Assembly: GCA_039636865.1 (NCBI GenBank)
Contig: CP144172.1
Coordinates: 1,302,001-1,366,000, forward strand
Source: Dermatophilaceae bacterium Sec6.4
GTDB lineage: Bacteria; Actinomycetota; Actinomycetes; Actinomycetales; Dermatophilaceae
Direction: 5' to 3'
DNA length: 64,000 bases
This document shows, one piece after another, positions 49,644 through 58,030 of the stretch. Below the pieces are notes generated by a model. It was not told the DNA's origin and ran no database searches. It saw only the letters and a list, made by a program, of their open reading frames with translations. Positions within the stretch are counted from its first letter, which is position 1. Each line of letters starts with the position of its first letter. Made by a program: the position numbers and the translations under genes.

Positions 49644-51893
49644 TCACGGCTTACGCAGGCGATAGACCGTGACATTTCCGGAGTGGAAGGTCTGCTGCGC
49701 CATGGTCGCGAGCAGCGGGGACACCGGGCTTGCCGATGTGTCACCGATCAGGTAGCGCACTCCCCGGTTGTACAAGGTGGCCAGGATCTTCGGGGTGGGT
49801 GCGTTGAACGCCGAGTCGTTGAGGCGCAGCCGTGGCTGGTCGTAGAAGGAGGCGCTCCAGTAGAAGACGCCCTTCTCCCCGGGCCGTGGGTGGTTGGCCG
49901 TCGCGTAGGCCTGATCGGTGTATCCCCAGGAGCTGACGTAGGCCCGGCGCTCGCTGAGGGCGGTCACCCATAGCGCGCGCGAGTCGCAGATCCGGGTGGT
50001 CCTGGCCTTGCGGCAGTGCACGTTGGTTGCGAGCAGCGCCTGCTCGGGTGTGTGGGTGCGCAGCCAGGTGGTTGCGGGGACGGCGCCCGGCGACAGTTGG
50101 TTGGCGGGACTGGCGATGTAGGCGTGACTGGGCCCGGACCGGGCGATGGTTATCCCGCTGGGGATCACGGCAGCGCCCACCAGAAGGCCGGCCAGAACCG
50201 CCCGGACCGAGCCCGCCCGGGGAGTAGCACGGGAGCGGCGCCAGAGCACAATGCCGACTGCCAGCAGCGCCAGCAGGACGCCGGTGGCCGTACATGTCAC
50301 GACGAAGGCCGCATTCGCCGACGGGTGGGTCTTCCTGGTGAACGACGCGGCGGCGTACCCAATGCCGCCACCGACCACCGCGGCGACGCCGGCCCGCCAC
50401 CAGCGAGCGTCGTGGCAGCGCATCGCGTACACGACGCCCCAGGCAATCAGGATGTCCGACAACGGCATCACACCGCGCAGGAAATACAGTTCGGATCCGC
50501 TCGGGTGCAACACGATCAGGGTTGCGCTGAATCCGGCCAGGATCATGCCGAAGAGCAGGACGACTGCGGGATCCTTCAGCAGCGGCACGGCCAGCAGGAG
50601 GCTCGCCAGCTGCAGCAGAACGAGCATGCTGAGCACCACCAGGAAGGTGTATTTCCAGACATCGTTCGGGATCGCGGCCGCGGGTACCCACGAATTCAGC
50701 CGACCTCCGGGGGCTGCAAATGCGGCGAGTTTGGAGACGTTGCCACCGCCGAGCAGAAACGGCGCGGTGACAGCGATGGCCGCCAGGCACAGCCCCGTGC
50801 TGATCCAGGTCTGACGCAGTCGTGCACGGATCACCAGTTGGAGGACGCCCACGAGCAGCAATCCGCACAGCAGCACGGGCAGGTTCGATGATTTCGACCC
50901 CGCGCAGGTGAGCATGATCAACCCCAGCAGTACCCAACCGGCGCGGCCCAACCGACGGCCGCGGACGATGTCGATGACCCACCAGGTGGCCACGATCAAC
51001 ACGGGGACACCCATCACCTCTGACGGTGACAGCGGGACGATCGGGTCCGTTCCCAGCGGTGCGATCCATCGCACCGGATTGATGGCGGCGTTGGTGAGGA
51101 GCAGGACCAGCGCGGTCAGCCCGGCCTTGGGGGAGCCGGCCAGCCGGGTGGCGAGCAGATAGGTCAGCGCGATGATGGCGGCATACACCGGCAGATACCA
51201 GAGTCGACTCGCGACATGCAGGATGTCGACACCGGAGATGAGGGAGTCCGCAGCCATGTGAGCGTTGGAGAACCAGTGGTACTTCAACTCCTGACCGGAC
51301 ACCTGCGGCACCAGGGGCGGCACTGACGTGCGCGCGGAGGCTGCGACCGCGACGTGCCAGTACAGGTCGGGATACCAGCGCGCGGTCGCAGGGGGTAGGG
51401 GGTAGCTCGCGAACATGCGGCTCGCGAGTAGCCAGATCGCCACCACATACGCTGCGGCAACTGACCACGACGCCCACCATGGCTGACGTTCCTCGTACAC
51501 CGTGCTGCGCAGTTGCGCCCGCCAGCGGGGTACGGCGACGGCGACCGCGATCAGGGGTAGCGGATACACCACGAGGAAGGCGCCGATCCCCAGTGCGACG
51601 AAGGCGCCCCAGGCGATCAGTTGGGTCATCATGCCCACGACGAAGCCGACGGAAATTTCCTCCAGGATCGAACGCGCCTGGCCCCGGCAGAGGCGGGTCA
51701 GGATCGTCCCCGGAATCAGTACGCCCCAGATCGTCGCGAGCGCGTAGATCAGAATCACACCGAGGTTGATTCCATGCGGCAGGACGATCACGATCGTTGT
51801 GAGGAGAGCAACCAGTGCCGGCGCCCACTGGTAGAGCGACGTGGTGCGCTCGAGTGTGGGAAGTCGAAGCGCGGAGAATCGTGGTGCGGGCAC
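49644..51893 (-). CDS. Polytopic membrane protein, glycosyltransferase-like (DUF6541/PMT-type)
   Basis: 749 aa from GTG 51893. About fourteen membrane helices, beginning LVALLTTIVIVLPHGINLG and repeating to residue ~540. The first outside loop has the acidic pattern RWYPDLYWHVAVAASA, reminiscent of the Asp-containing loop of GT-C glycosyltransferases. A ~170-residue soluble C-terminal domain ends with FHSGNVTVYRLRKP. It would use a lipid-linked sugar; donor and acceptor are unknown. It sits between the paa operon and paaR, which it diverges from across 82 bp. Confidence 0.75.
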   Translation of the reverse strand: MPAPRFSALRLPTLERTTSLYQWAPALVALLTTIVIVLPHGINLGVILIYALATIWGVLIPGTILTRLCRGQARSILEEISVGFVVGMMTQLIAWGAFVALGIGAFLVVYPLPLIAVAVAVPRWRAQLRSTVYEERQPWWASWSVAAAYVVAIWLLASRMFASYPLPPATARWYPDLYWHVAVAASARTSVPPLVPQVSGQELKYHWFSNAHMAADSLISGVDILHVASRLWYLPVYAAIIALTYLLATRLAGSPKAGLTALVLLLTNAAINPVRWIAPLGTDPIVPLSPSEVMGVPVLIVATWWVIDIVRGRRLGRAGWVLLGLIMLTCAGSKSSNLPVLLCGLLLVGVLQLVIRARLRQTWISTGLCLAAIAVTAPFLLGGGNVSKLAAFAAPGGRLNSWVPAAAIPNDVWKYTFLVVLSMLVLLQLASLLLAVPLLKDPAVVLLFGMILAGFSATLIVLHPSGSELYFLRGVMPLSDILIAWGVVYAMRCHDARWWRAGVAAVVGGGIGYAAASFTRKTHPSANAAFVVTCTATGVLLALLAVGIVLWRRSRATPRAGSVRAVLAGLLVGAAVIPSGITIARSGPSHAYIASPANQLSPGAVPATTWLRTHTPEQALLATNVHCRKARTTRICDSRALWVTALSERRAYVSSWGYTDQAYATANHPRPGEKGVFYWSASFYDQPRLRLNDSAFNAPTPKILATLYNRGVRYLIGDTSASPVSPLLATMAQQTFHSGNVTVYRLRKP

Positions 51894-51938
51894 GACCCGA
51901 CGGTATCCCGCGAGGTAGCCACTAGATTTCGCTGAGAG

Positions 51939-51962
51939 TGACCGACCGTTCGGTCAGTAATT
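51939..51962. promoter_or_regulatory. Probable PaaR operator upstream of paaR
   Basis: TGACCGACCGTTCGGTCAGT (continuing AATT) is nearly a perfect palindrome, GACCGA-CCGT-TCGGTC at its centre. It sits between a TAGATT box (51923-51928) and the paaR start, and overlaps the region just before its ribosome site. This is typical of autoregulation by a TetR dimer, and it may also affect the divergent glycosyltransferase gene. Confidence 0.82.
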
Positions 51963-51975
51963 GTCAGGAGCTTCG

Positions 51976-52593
51976 ATGAATGATGTAGCTGGCGGAGCGC
52001 TCGATGCTGTTACCCGTCGTGGTCGCCCGGGCTACGACCTCGACTCGCTCCTCTCGGTGACCGTCGAAGTGTTCAACGAGCGCGGGTTCGACGCGACGAG
52101 CATGGGTGACCTGTCGCAACGGCTCGGCATTGCGAAATCTGCGATCTATCACCATGTTGCAAGCAAGGAAGTGCTACTGCGGTTGGCGCTGGACGTGGCG
52201 TTGGACGGTCTGGAAGCTGTGGCGCGTGAAAGCCGCGACCTCAATGGGCCCCCGGTGGTGCGGTTGGAGTTCCTGGTCCGCGAGAGCGTCATGCTGCTAC
52301 AACAGCGGCAGCCGTACGTGACGCTGCTGTTGCGGGTCCGCGGCAACAGCGCCGTCGAGCGCGCCGCGTTGGATCGGCGACGGGCACTGGACAGATATGC
52401 AGCCTCACTCGTCCGGGAGGCTGTTCGAGACGGTGAACTGCGCGATGATCTGGATCCCACCCTGACCGCCCGGTTGATATTCGGCATGGTGAACTCGCTT
52501 GTTGAGTGGACCAGACCTGCCAGCAGGACCCACACCGCAGCGCTACCGGATGCCATCAGTGCGCTCGTTTTCCAGGGGCTTCGTGCCGTTTAA
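51976..52593 (+). CDS. paaR: TetR-family regulator, probable phenylacetate repressor PaaR
   Basis: 205 aa from ATG 51976 (CAGGAG six bases upstream; a TTG 15 nt earlier was rejected). The helix-turn-helix is well preserved: RGFDATSMGDLSQRLGIAKS, then IYHHVASKEVLLR. The C-terminal effector domain is helical and Leu/Val-rich. It is likely to bind phenylacetyl-CoA or an epoxide product and release from the operators at 49561 and 51939. Position 2.5 kb from paaA with matching operator sites is the main evidence for the name. Confidence 0.87.
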   Translation: MNDVAGGALDAVTRRGRPGYDLDSLLSVTVEVFNERGFDATSMGDLSQRLGIAKSAIYHHVASKEVLLRLALDVALDGLEAVARESRDLNGPPVVRLEFLVRESVMLLQQRQPYVTLLLRVRGNSAVERAALDRRRALDRYAASLVREAVRDGELRDDLDPTLTARLIFGMVNSLVEWTRPASRTHTAALPDAISALVFQGLRAV

Positions 52594-52653
52594 CCGGTGA
52601 GCCTCACGCGCTATCAGTAAGGAATGGCTGCGAATCTTTTCACGTCACCCTTG

Positions 52654-52717
52654 AGGTGGTCGGTTTACGTCCGTGTCCCTCGCTACAGCGAGGGGCACGG
52701 ACGTAAACCGACCACCT
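52654..52717. repeat. 64-bp near-perfect palindrome
   Basis: Arms of 30 bp pair with one T-G mismatch: AGGTGGTCGGTTTACGTCCG starts the left arm and the loop is TACA. It lies between the stop of paaR and the 3' end of the tRNA, both facing it. There is no clear T run at the base. It could be a terminator for both or a palindromic repeat of unknown origin. Confidence 0.8.
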
Positions 52718-52744
52718 GGGTGGGGCCCTGACCGCTAAAAATAG

Positions 52745-52774
52745 ACAAAGCCGCAGGTTTCCCTGCGGCTTTGT
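52745..52774 (-). terminator. Terminator of the tRNA gene
   Basis: Perfect 13-bp stem (52745-52757 with 52762-52774) around a 4-nt loop, placed 7 bp beyond the 3' end of the tRNA. On the minus strand it is followed by TCTATTTTTA, a T-rich tail, so this is a classic intrinsic terminator. Confidence 0.88.
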
Positions 52775-52780
52775 CCTCGG

Positions 52781-52852
52781 TGCCCCCGGCAGGATTCGAA
52801 CCTGCGCTTTCGCCTCCGGAGGGCGACGCTCTATCCCCTGAGCTACGGGGGC
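52781..52852 (-). tRNA. tRNA-Arg (anticodon CCG)
   Basis: On the minus strand the 7-bp acceptor stem is GCCCCCG / CGGGGGC with A as discriminator. The D-arm is GCTC...GAGC. The anticodon arm is TCGCC-CTCCGGA-GGCGA, with anticodon CCG. The T-arm is GCAGG-TTCGAAT-CCTGC. The 72-nt cloverleaf is complete, and the 3' CCA is not encoded. It decodes CGG, a common Arg codon in high-GC genomes. Confidence 0.97.
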
Positions 52853-52974
52853 GGGCAGCGCTTGTTCAGCGCGGAGCAACCGTATCAGTCGTAGCCGGGC
52901 GATGAGGACGCGCGCGTCTCTCCCTCCGGGCAGATCCCGCTCCTTGTGCTGATGGTGGGTACCTTTAGGCCGCC

Positions 52975-54441
52975 ATGACTGAGCAGACACATACGACTGG
53001 GCAGACAGACCGCGCGCCGCAGCCCGCCGAGTCCAGCGGCCCCGCGTCCGCCGCGCGCGGGCGCATCCTGGACCGCGTTTTCCCCGCCAACACGTGCACG
53101 CTGAACGATGGTGCCATCGCGATCGCGGGGCACGACCTACGCGATATCGCCCGCAAGTGGGGCACCCCTGCATACCTGCTGGACGAAGCTGATATTCGCA
53201 GTCGGGCGCGGGAGTTCCGCTCCGCGTTCACGCTGGCATTCGAAGCCATCGGCACCGGTGTCGACGTCTACTACGCCGGCAAGGCTTTCCTCTGCACGGC
53301 GATGGCGAGACTGGTCCACGAGGAGGGCCTGCTCCTGGACGTGTGCTCGGGTGGCGAGTTGGCGGTCGCGCTGCGAGCCGAGGTTCCCGGTGACCGGATG
53401 GCGATGCACGGCAACAACAAATCGGCTGTGGAGATCGGCCAGGCGCTGGACGCAGGCATCGGCCGGATCATTGTGGACTCGTTCGAGGAGATCGAGCGGG
53501 TCGCCGCGGCCGCCCGTGAGCGCCGCGTCGTCACTCAGGTCATGCTCCGGGTCAAGACAGGCGTCGAAGCCCACACCCACGAGTTCATCGCCACGGCACA
53601 CGAGGACCAGAAGTTCGGCTTCAGCCTTACCGAGGAGCAAGGCAGTGGGAACGACGGCGGGGACAGGGAGGTGAGCCAGGTCAGTGAGGCCGTACGACGC
53701 GTGCTTGCCGCCCCGGATGCGTTGCGGCTGCTCGGTTTCCACTCCCACATCGGAAGTCAGATCTTCGAGTCCGACGGTTTTGCCGAAGCCGCCGAGCGGT
53801 TGATCGCCCTGCAGTTGGCCGTTGCCGCCGAGCACGGGGTGCAGCTGCCGGAGCTCGACCTCGGTGGAGGTTTCGGCATTGCCTACCTGCCCACCGACAG
53901 TCCGCTACGCCCGGAGGCGATGGCGCGGCAGCTGGCGGAAATCGTGGCACGCGCGTGCGCTGCAGCAGACACACCGGTGCCGAGGATCTCCTTCGAGCCA
54001 GGTCGCGCGATCATCGGTCCGGCGGGTGTGACGCTCTACGAGGTCGGCACGGTCAAACCTGTGCGGGTCAACGACGATCTGGTCCGCAGCTACGTCGCCG
54101 TCGACGGCGGGATGAGCGACAACCCGCGTCCTGTGTTGTACGACGCCGACTACACGTGCGTTCTGGCCAACCGCGCCAGCAGCGAGACCGCGCAACAGAC
54201 CCGCGTGGTGGGAAAGCACTGCGAGAGCGGTGACATCGTCGTCCGGGACATGCAGCTGTCCGACGACGTGCGCGCCGGCGACCTGCTCGTCGTGCCGGCG
54301 ACCGGGGCCTACTGCCGTTCGCTGGCCAGCCAGTACAACCACATCCCGCGCCCTCCGGTGCTCGCCATGCGTGAGGGAATGGTCAGTGTGTGGTTGCGAC
54401 GCGAGACCATGGACGATCTGTTCGCTCTGGAAGGTGAATGA
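52975..54441 (+). CDS. lysA: Diaminopimelate decarboxylase
   Basis: 488 aa PLP enzyme of fold type III, the last step of lysine synthesis. The PLP lysine is in DVYYAGKAFLC, the HSHIGSQIFE loop binds phosphate, and the GGGFGIAY and FEPGRAIIG motifs are intact. CESGDIVVRDMQL provides the substrate-binding Cys. A ~20-residue insert rich in Gly, Asp and Glu (EEQGSGNDGGDREVSQVSEA) sits just before the HSHIGSQ strand and is absent from typical LysA. It begins the block lysA-hom-thrC-thrB. Confidence 0.95.
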   Translation: MTEQTHTTGQTDRAPQPAESSGPASAARGRILDRVFPANTCTLNDGAIAIAGHDLRDIARKWGTPAYLLDEADIRSRAREFRSAFTLAFEAIGTGVDVYYAGKAFLCTAMARLVHEEGLLLDVCSGGELAVALRAEVPGDRMAMHGNNKSAVEIGQALDAGIGRIIVDSFEEIERVAAAARERRVVTQVMLRVKTGVEAHTHEFIATAHEDQKFGFSLTEEQGSGNDGGDREVSQVSEAVRRVLAAPDALRLLGFHSHIGSQIFESDGFAEAAERLIALQLAVAAEHGVQLPELDLGGGFGIAYLPTDSPLRPEAMARQLAEIVARACAAADTPVPRISFEPGRAIIGPAGVTLYEVGTVKPVRVNDDLVRSYVAVDGGMSDNPRPVLYDADYTCVLANRASSETAQQTRVVGKHCESGDIVVRDMQLSDDVRAGDLLVVPATGAYCRSLASQYNHIPRPPVLAMREGMVSVWLRRETMDDLFALEGE

Positions 54442-54442
54442 C

Positions 54443-55744
54443 GTGAGTACACCCGTGCGGGTTGCCCTGCTGGGCTGTGGAGTCGTGGGCTCGGCGGTCG
54501 CGCGTCGGCTCGTGCAGCATGCGGATGAGTTGGCTGCGCGCGTCGGTGCGCCCCTGGAGATTGTCGGCGTCGCCGTGCGTGACGCCGACCGCGAGCGGCC
54601 CGACTCCGGGCTGTCGAAGGACATCTTCACGACCGACGCCCGCGAGTTGGTCGAGCGCGCCGACGTGGTGATCGAGCTGATGGGCGGACTGGAGCCCGCG
54701 CGGAAGTTGCTGCTGCACGCGATCGAGCACGGCGCCAGCGTTGTGACCGCCAACAAGGTGCTGCTCGGTGAGGACGGCCCGACCCTCTACGAGGCAGCCG
54801 CGCGCGCCGGCGTCGACTGTTTCTACGAAGCATCGGCCGGTGCCGGTTTCCCGCTGCTTCGCCCCCTGCAGATCAACCTCGCAGGCGACGACGTACGTCG
54901 GGTGGTAGGCATCGTCAACGGCACCACCAACTTCATCCTGGACAAGATGGACCGCACCGGCGCTGACCTGGCTGACGTGCTACGTGAGGCCCAGGAGCTG
55001 GGGTACGCCGAGGCGGACCCCACGGCCGACGTCGAGGGTTACGACGCGCGCGCCAAGGCCGCGATCCTGGCCTCGCTCGCTTTCCACACCCGGGTGTCCA
55101 CGCGAGATGTGTATTGCGAAGGCATCATGGCGCTCACCGCCCAGGACATCGCGGCGGCCCGCAAAATGGGGTGCGTCATCAAACTGCTCGCCATCTGCGA
55201 GCGCGTGGAGACGCCCCAGGGCCCGGCGATCAACGCGCGCGTCCACCCCGCCCTGGTGCCCCGCTCGCATCCCCTCGCATCGGTGCGCGACGCGTTCAAC
55301 GCGGTCTTCGTGCAGGCCGAACTGGCCGGTGAATTGATGTTCTACGGGCGCGGCGCGGGTGGCGACGCCACCGCGTCGTCCGTTCTGGGCGACGTGGTGC
55401 AGGCCGCCCGCCACCGGGTGCACGGTGGCCGTGGACCCGGCGAATCATCCTATGCGGCAATGACATTGCAGAAGATCGGGCGAGCTCTGACGAGCTACTC
55501 GATTCGGTTGGAAGTCCTGGACCGGCCGGGAGTCCTGGCCCAGGTGGCCAGTGTCTTCGGCGGGCAGGGCGTCTCGATCGAGAGCATGCGACAGGGAGTG
55601 TCCCGGTCGGACTCCGGCCGAGCGACCCTGCACCTAGTCACCCACCAAGCCACGGATGCTGCCCTGTCGCGGACCGTGGACCTGTTGCGCGGGCACGACG
55701 ATGTCACCGAGGTGACCTCCGTGTTGCGAGTCGAAGGAGTCTGA
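54443..55744 (+). CDS. hom: Homoserine dehydrogenase
   Basis: 433 aa from GTG 54443 (GGAAGG about 8 nt upstream); the open frame further upstream lies inside lysA. NAD-binding [15 protein letters not shown], catalytic region [20 protein letters not shown] and [11 protein letters not shown], and the Lys/Asp of [17 protein letters not shown]-terminal ACT domain ([20 protein letters not shown]) gives feedback control by threonine. It makes homoserine from aspartate semialdehyde, using NAD(P)H. It is 1 nt from lysA and 4 nt from thrC. Confidence 0.95.
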   Translation: MSTPVRVALLGCGVVGSAVARRLVQHADELAARVGAPLEIVGVAVRDADRERPDSGLSKDIFTTDARELVERADVVIELMGGLEPARKLLLHAIEHGASVVTANKVLLGEDGPTLYEAAARAGVDCFYEASAGAGFPLLRPLQINLAGDDVRRVVGIVNGTTNFILDKMDRTGADLADVLREAQELGYAEADPTADVEGYDARAKAAILASLAFHTRVSTRDVYCEGIMALTAQDIAAARKMGCVIKLLAICERVETPQGPAINARVHPALVPRSHPLASVRDAFNAVFVQAELAGELMFYGRGAGGDATASSVLGDVVQAARHRVHGGRGPGESSYAAMTLQKIGRALTSYSIRLEVLDRPGVLAQVASVFGGQGVSIESMRQGVSRSDSGRATLHLVTHQATDAALSRTVDLLRGHDDVTEVTSVLRVEGV

Positions 55745-55748
55745 GCAG

Positions 55749-56834
55749 ATGGCACATCAGTGGAGCGGCGTCATCCAGGAGTACGCCGACCGGTTGCCGA
55801 TGTTGGCGGGCGCACCGGTCATCACCCTCGGTGAGGGTGGTACCCCGCTCATCCCTGCGGAGTACCTGAGTGAGCTCGTCGGTGCGAGCGTCCACGTGAA
55901 ATTCGAGGGCCTCAATCCCACTGGATCCTTCAAGGACCGGGGGATGACCACGGCGATCTCGATGGCCGCGAAGGTCGGTGCGAAAGCCGTCATCTGCGCG
56001 TCGACCGGTAATACCAGCGCATCGGCTGCGGCTTACGCCACCAAGGCCGGTATGACGTGCGGGGTACTCGTGCCCGACGGCAAGATCTCGATGGGCAAGC
56101 TCAGCCAGGCGATCGCCCACGGGGCGCAGTTGCTGCAGGTCGCGGGCAACTTCGACGACTGTCTGACCCTCGCCCGCAAACTGGCCGAGTCCTACCCTGT
56201 CGAGCTGGTCAACTCCGTCAATCCGGCCCGGATCGAGGGTCAGAAGACTGCAGCTTTCGAGATCGTGGATGTCCTGGGTGACGCCCCCGACATCCACTGC
56301 CTACCGGTCGGAAACGCGGGCAACATCACCGCGTACTGGCGCGGTTACCGCGAGTACGCGGGTGAGGGTGACCGGCCCGTTGTTGCCACGCACACCCCGA
56401 AGATGTGGGGCTTCCAGGCTGCGGGCGCTGCCCCCATCGTCCTGGGCCACCCCGTCGATGAGCCTGACACGATTGCTACCGCGATCCGGATCGGCAACCC
56501 GGCGTCGTGGAAACAGGCGGAGCAGGCGCGCGATGACTCCGGCGGTGTCATCGACATGGTGACCGACGCTCAGATCCTGGCCGCGCACCGGCTGTTGTCC
56601 AGCCGCGAGGGCATCTTCGTCGAGCCCGGATCTGCTGCCAGCATCGCGGGTCTGCTGATGATGCACGAGCGGGGCGCTGTCCCGGCCGGCTCAACGGTGG
56701 TCTGCACAGTGACCGGGCACGGGTTGAAGGATCCGAGCTGGGCACTGAAGGCTGCTGACGGATCGGACGTGACGCCCACGAAGATCCCGGTGGACGTCAT
56801 GTCCGCCGCTGCAGCTCTGCTGCTCGAGGGCTGA
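55749..56834 (+). CDS. thrC: Threonine synthase
   Basis: 361 aa, fold type II PLP enzyme, short actinobacterial form. The PLP lysine is in [17 protein letters not shown], the phosphate-binding loop in [14 protein letters not shown], and [10 protein letters not shown] lies near the N-terminus. [18 protein letters not shown] is also typical. It turns phosphohomoserine into threonine. It lies 4 nt after hom and 5 nt before thrB, forming one operon. Confidence 0.96.
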   Translation: MAHQWSGVIQEYADRLPMLAGAPVITLGEGGTPLIPAEYLSELVGASVHVKFEGLNPTGSFKDRGMTTAISMAAKVGAKAVICASTGNTSASAAAYATKAGMTCGVLVPDGKISMGKLSQAIAHGAQLLQVAGNFDDCLTLARKLAESYPVELVNSVNPARIEGQKTAAFEIVDVLGDAPDIHCLPVGNAGNITAYWRGYREYAGEGDRPVVATHTPKMWGFQAAGAAPIVLGHPVDEPDTIATAIRIGNPASWKQAEQARDDSGGVIDMVTDAQILAAHRLLSSREGIFVEPGSAASIAGLLMMHERGAVPAGSTVVCTVTGHGLKDPSWALKAADGSDVTPTKIPVDVMSAAAALLLEG

Positions 56835-56839
56835 ATCGG

Positions 56840-57757
56840 ATGTCACACGTGCGGTACGCGCTGAATCGTCGTGTCCAGGTGCGGGTGCCGGCCAGCTCGG
56901 CCAACCTGGGGCCTGGGTTCGACTCGATCGGGTTGGCGCTGGAGTTGCGCGACGACGTCACCGCCGAAGTTGTTCCACAAGGCCTGCACATCACGGTCGA
57001 GGGGGAAGGGACGGGAATGGTGCCGCTCGACGAGCAGCACCTCGTGTGGCGGTCGATGCAGACCGCGTGGGACCGGATGGACGTCGAGCCGCCGTCAGGT
57101 CTGAAGCTGCACTGTCACAACGCCATTCCACACTCGCGCGGACTTGGATCCTCAGCCTCGGCCATCGTTGCCGGGGTGGCGCTGGCAGTCGGGTTGGCAG
57201 GCGGATGTGACCGGTTGGACGACGATGCTCTGGGGATGATCAACGACATCTCCAGTGATCTCGAAGGTCATCCGGACAACGCATCGGCGAGTGTCTACGG
57301 CGGTCTGACGATCTCCTGGCGGTCGGTCGACCGGTGGTCGACGACCTGCCCTCCGGTGCACGCTGATGTGCATCCCGTGGTGTTCGTCCCTGACGGCACA
57401 TTGGCTACCGAGGCGGCCCGCGCAGCGCTCCCGCAGGTCGTGCCGCTGCGCGACGCGGCCAGGACTGCGGGCCGCGCCGCGCTGCTCATCGAGGCACTCT
57501 GTCGGCGCCCGGAACTGCTGCTGGACGGCACGGCCGACTGGCTGCACCAGGAAGCTCGCCGCAGTTCCTACCCGGCATCGATGGCGTTGGTCGACCGATT
57601 ACGCGCCGAAGGCCACGCGGCGGCAGTCTCAGGCGCGGGCCCATCGGTGATGGTGCTGGCCATCGCCGAGCGGGCAGCAGAGGTCGTGGCAGGCAGACAA
57701 TGGCGCCGGCTCACGCCGGGAATTGCCACGGACGGGGTACTGCTGCGGGTGCTGTGA
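56840..57757 (+). CDS. thrB: Homoserine kinase
   Basis: 305 aa GHMP kinase. The ATP-binding glycine loop is HSRGLGSSASAIVAGVALA. N-terminal VRVPASSANLGPGFDSIGLA and C-terminal AVSGAGPSVMVLAI complete the three GHMP motifs. It phosphorylates homoserine for ThrC. The gene ends 273 bp before rho. It closes the threonine block. Confidence 0.96.
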   Translation: MSHVRYALNRRVQVRVPASSANLGPGFDSIGLALELRDDVTAEVVPQGLHITVEGEGTGMVPLDEQHLVWRSMQTAWDRMDVEPPSGLKLHCHNAIPHSRGLGSSASAIVAGVALAVGLAGGCDRLDDDALGMINDISSDLEGHPDNASASVYGGLTISWRSVDRWSTTCPPVHADVHPVVFVPDGTLATEAARAALPQVVPLRDAARTAGRAALLIEALCRRPELLLDGTADWLHQEARRSSYPASMALVDRLRAEGHAAAVSGAGPSVMVLAIAERAAEVVAGRQWRRLTPGIATDGVLLRVL

Positions 57758-58030
57758 GGCTCGACAACGTGCTGTCGGCCGGGCGGCGGCCTACCGGCTG
57801 GTTTCGCCACCGGGCGCGGGCGGGTGTACGTTGGAGAAGTACTCCACAGGTATGGCCGCGTGACGAAGTCCGGGCCCGTGGGTACACAACACTCGCAGAT
57901 TCAAGCTCTTTCCGTAATATCCCTCGGGTCACCGGGAAGTGCTCTGCAAGCACATCGCAGCTGCCGAAAGTGTGTGCTGCGCAATCTGATAACCGGTATC
58001 ACCGGTTGCTGACGAGGGGAAGGAACCTTC
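57758..58030 (+). promoter_or_regulatory. rho leader region
   Basis: A 273-bp gap without a convincing gene. It contains the perfect hairpin AACCGGT-ATC-ACCGGTT (57991-58007), ending 6 bp before the SD-like GAGGGGAAGG (58013-58022) of rho. Other short stems (for example GTGCTCTGCAAGCAC) lie further up. Rho genes are often autoregulated through their leaders, so these structures may be regulatory. A 62-codon reading frame at 57824 shows no coding signature. Confidence 0.5.

Noticed and set aside
52781..52852. tRNA-Arg as an integration site
   Set aside because: No integrase gene or duplicated tRNA 3' end is visible in the flanks.
57824..58012. 62-codon ORF in the rho leader
   Set aside because: No ribosome site, no clear coding bias and no recognisable motif; kept as leader sequence.
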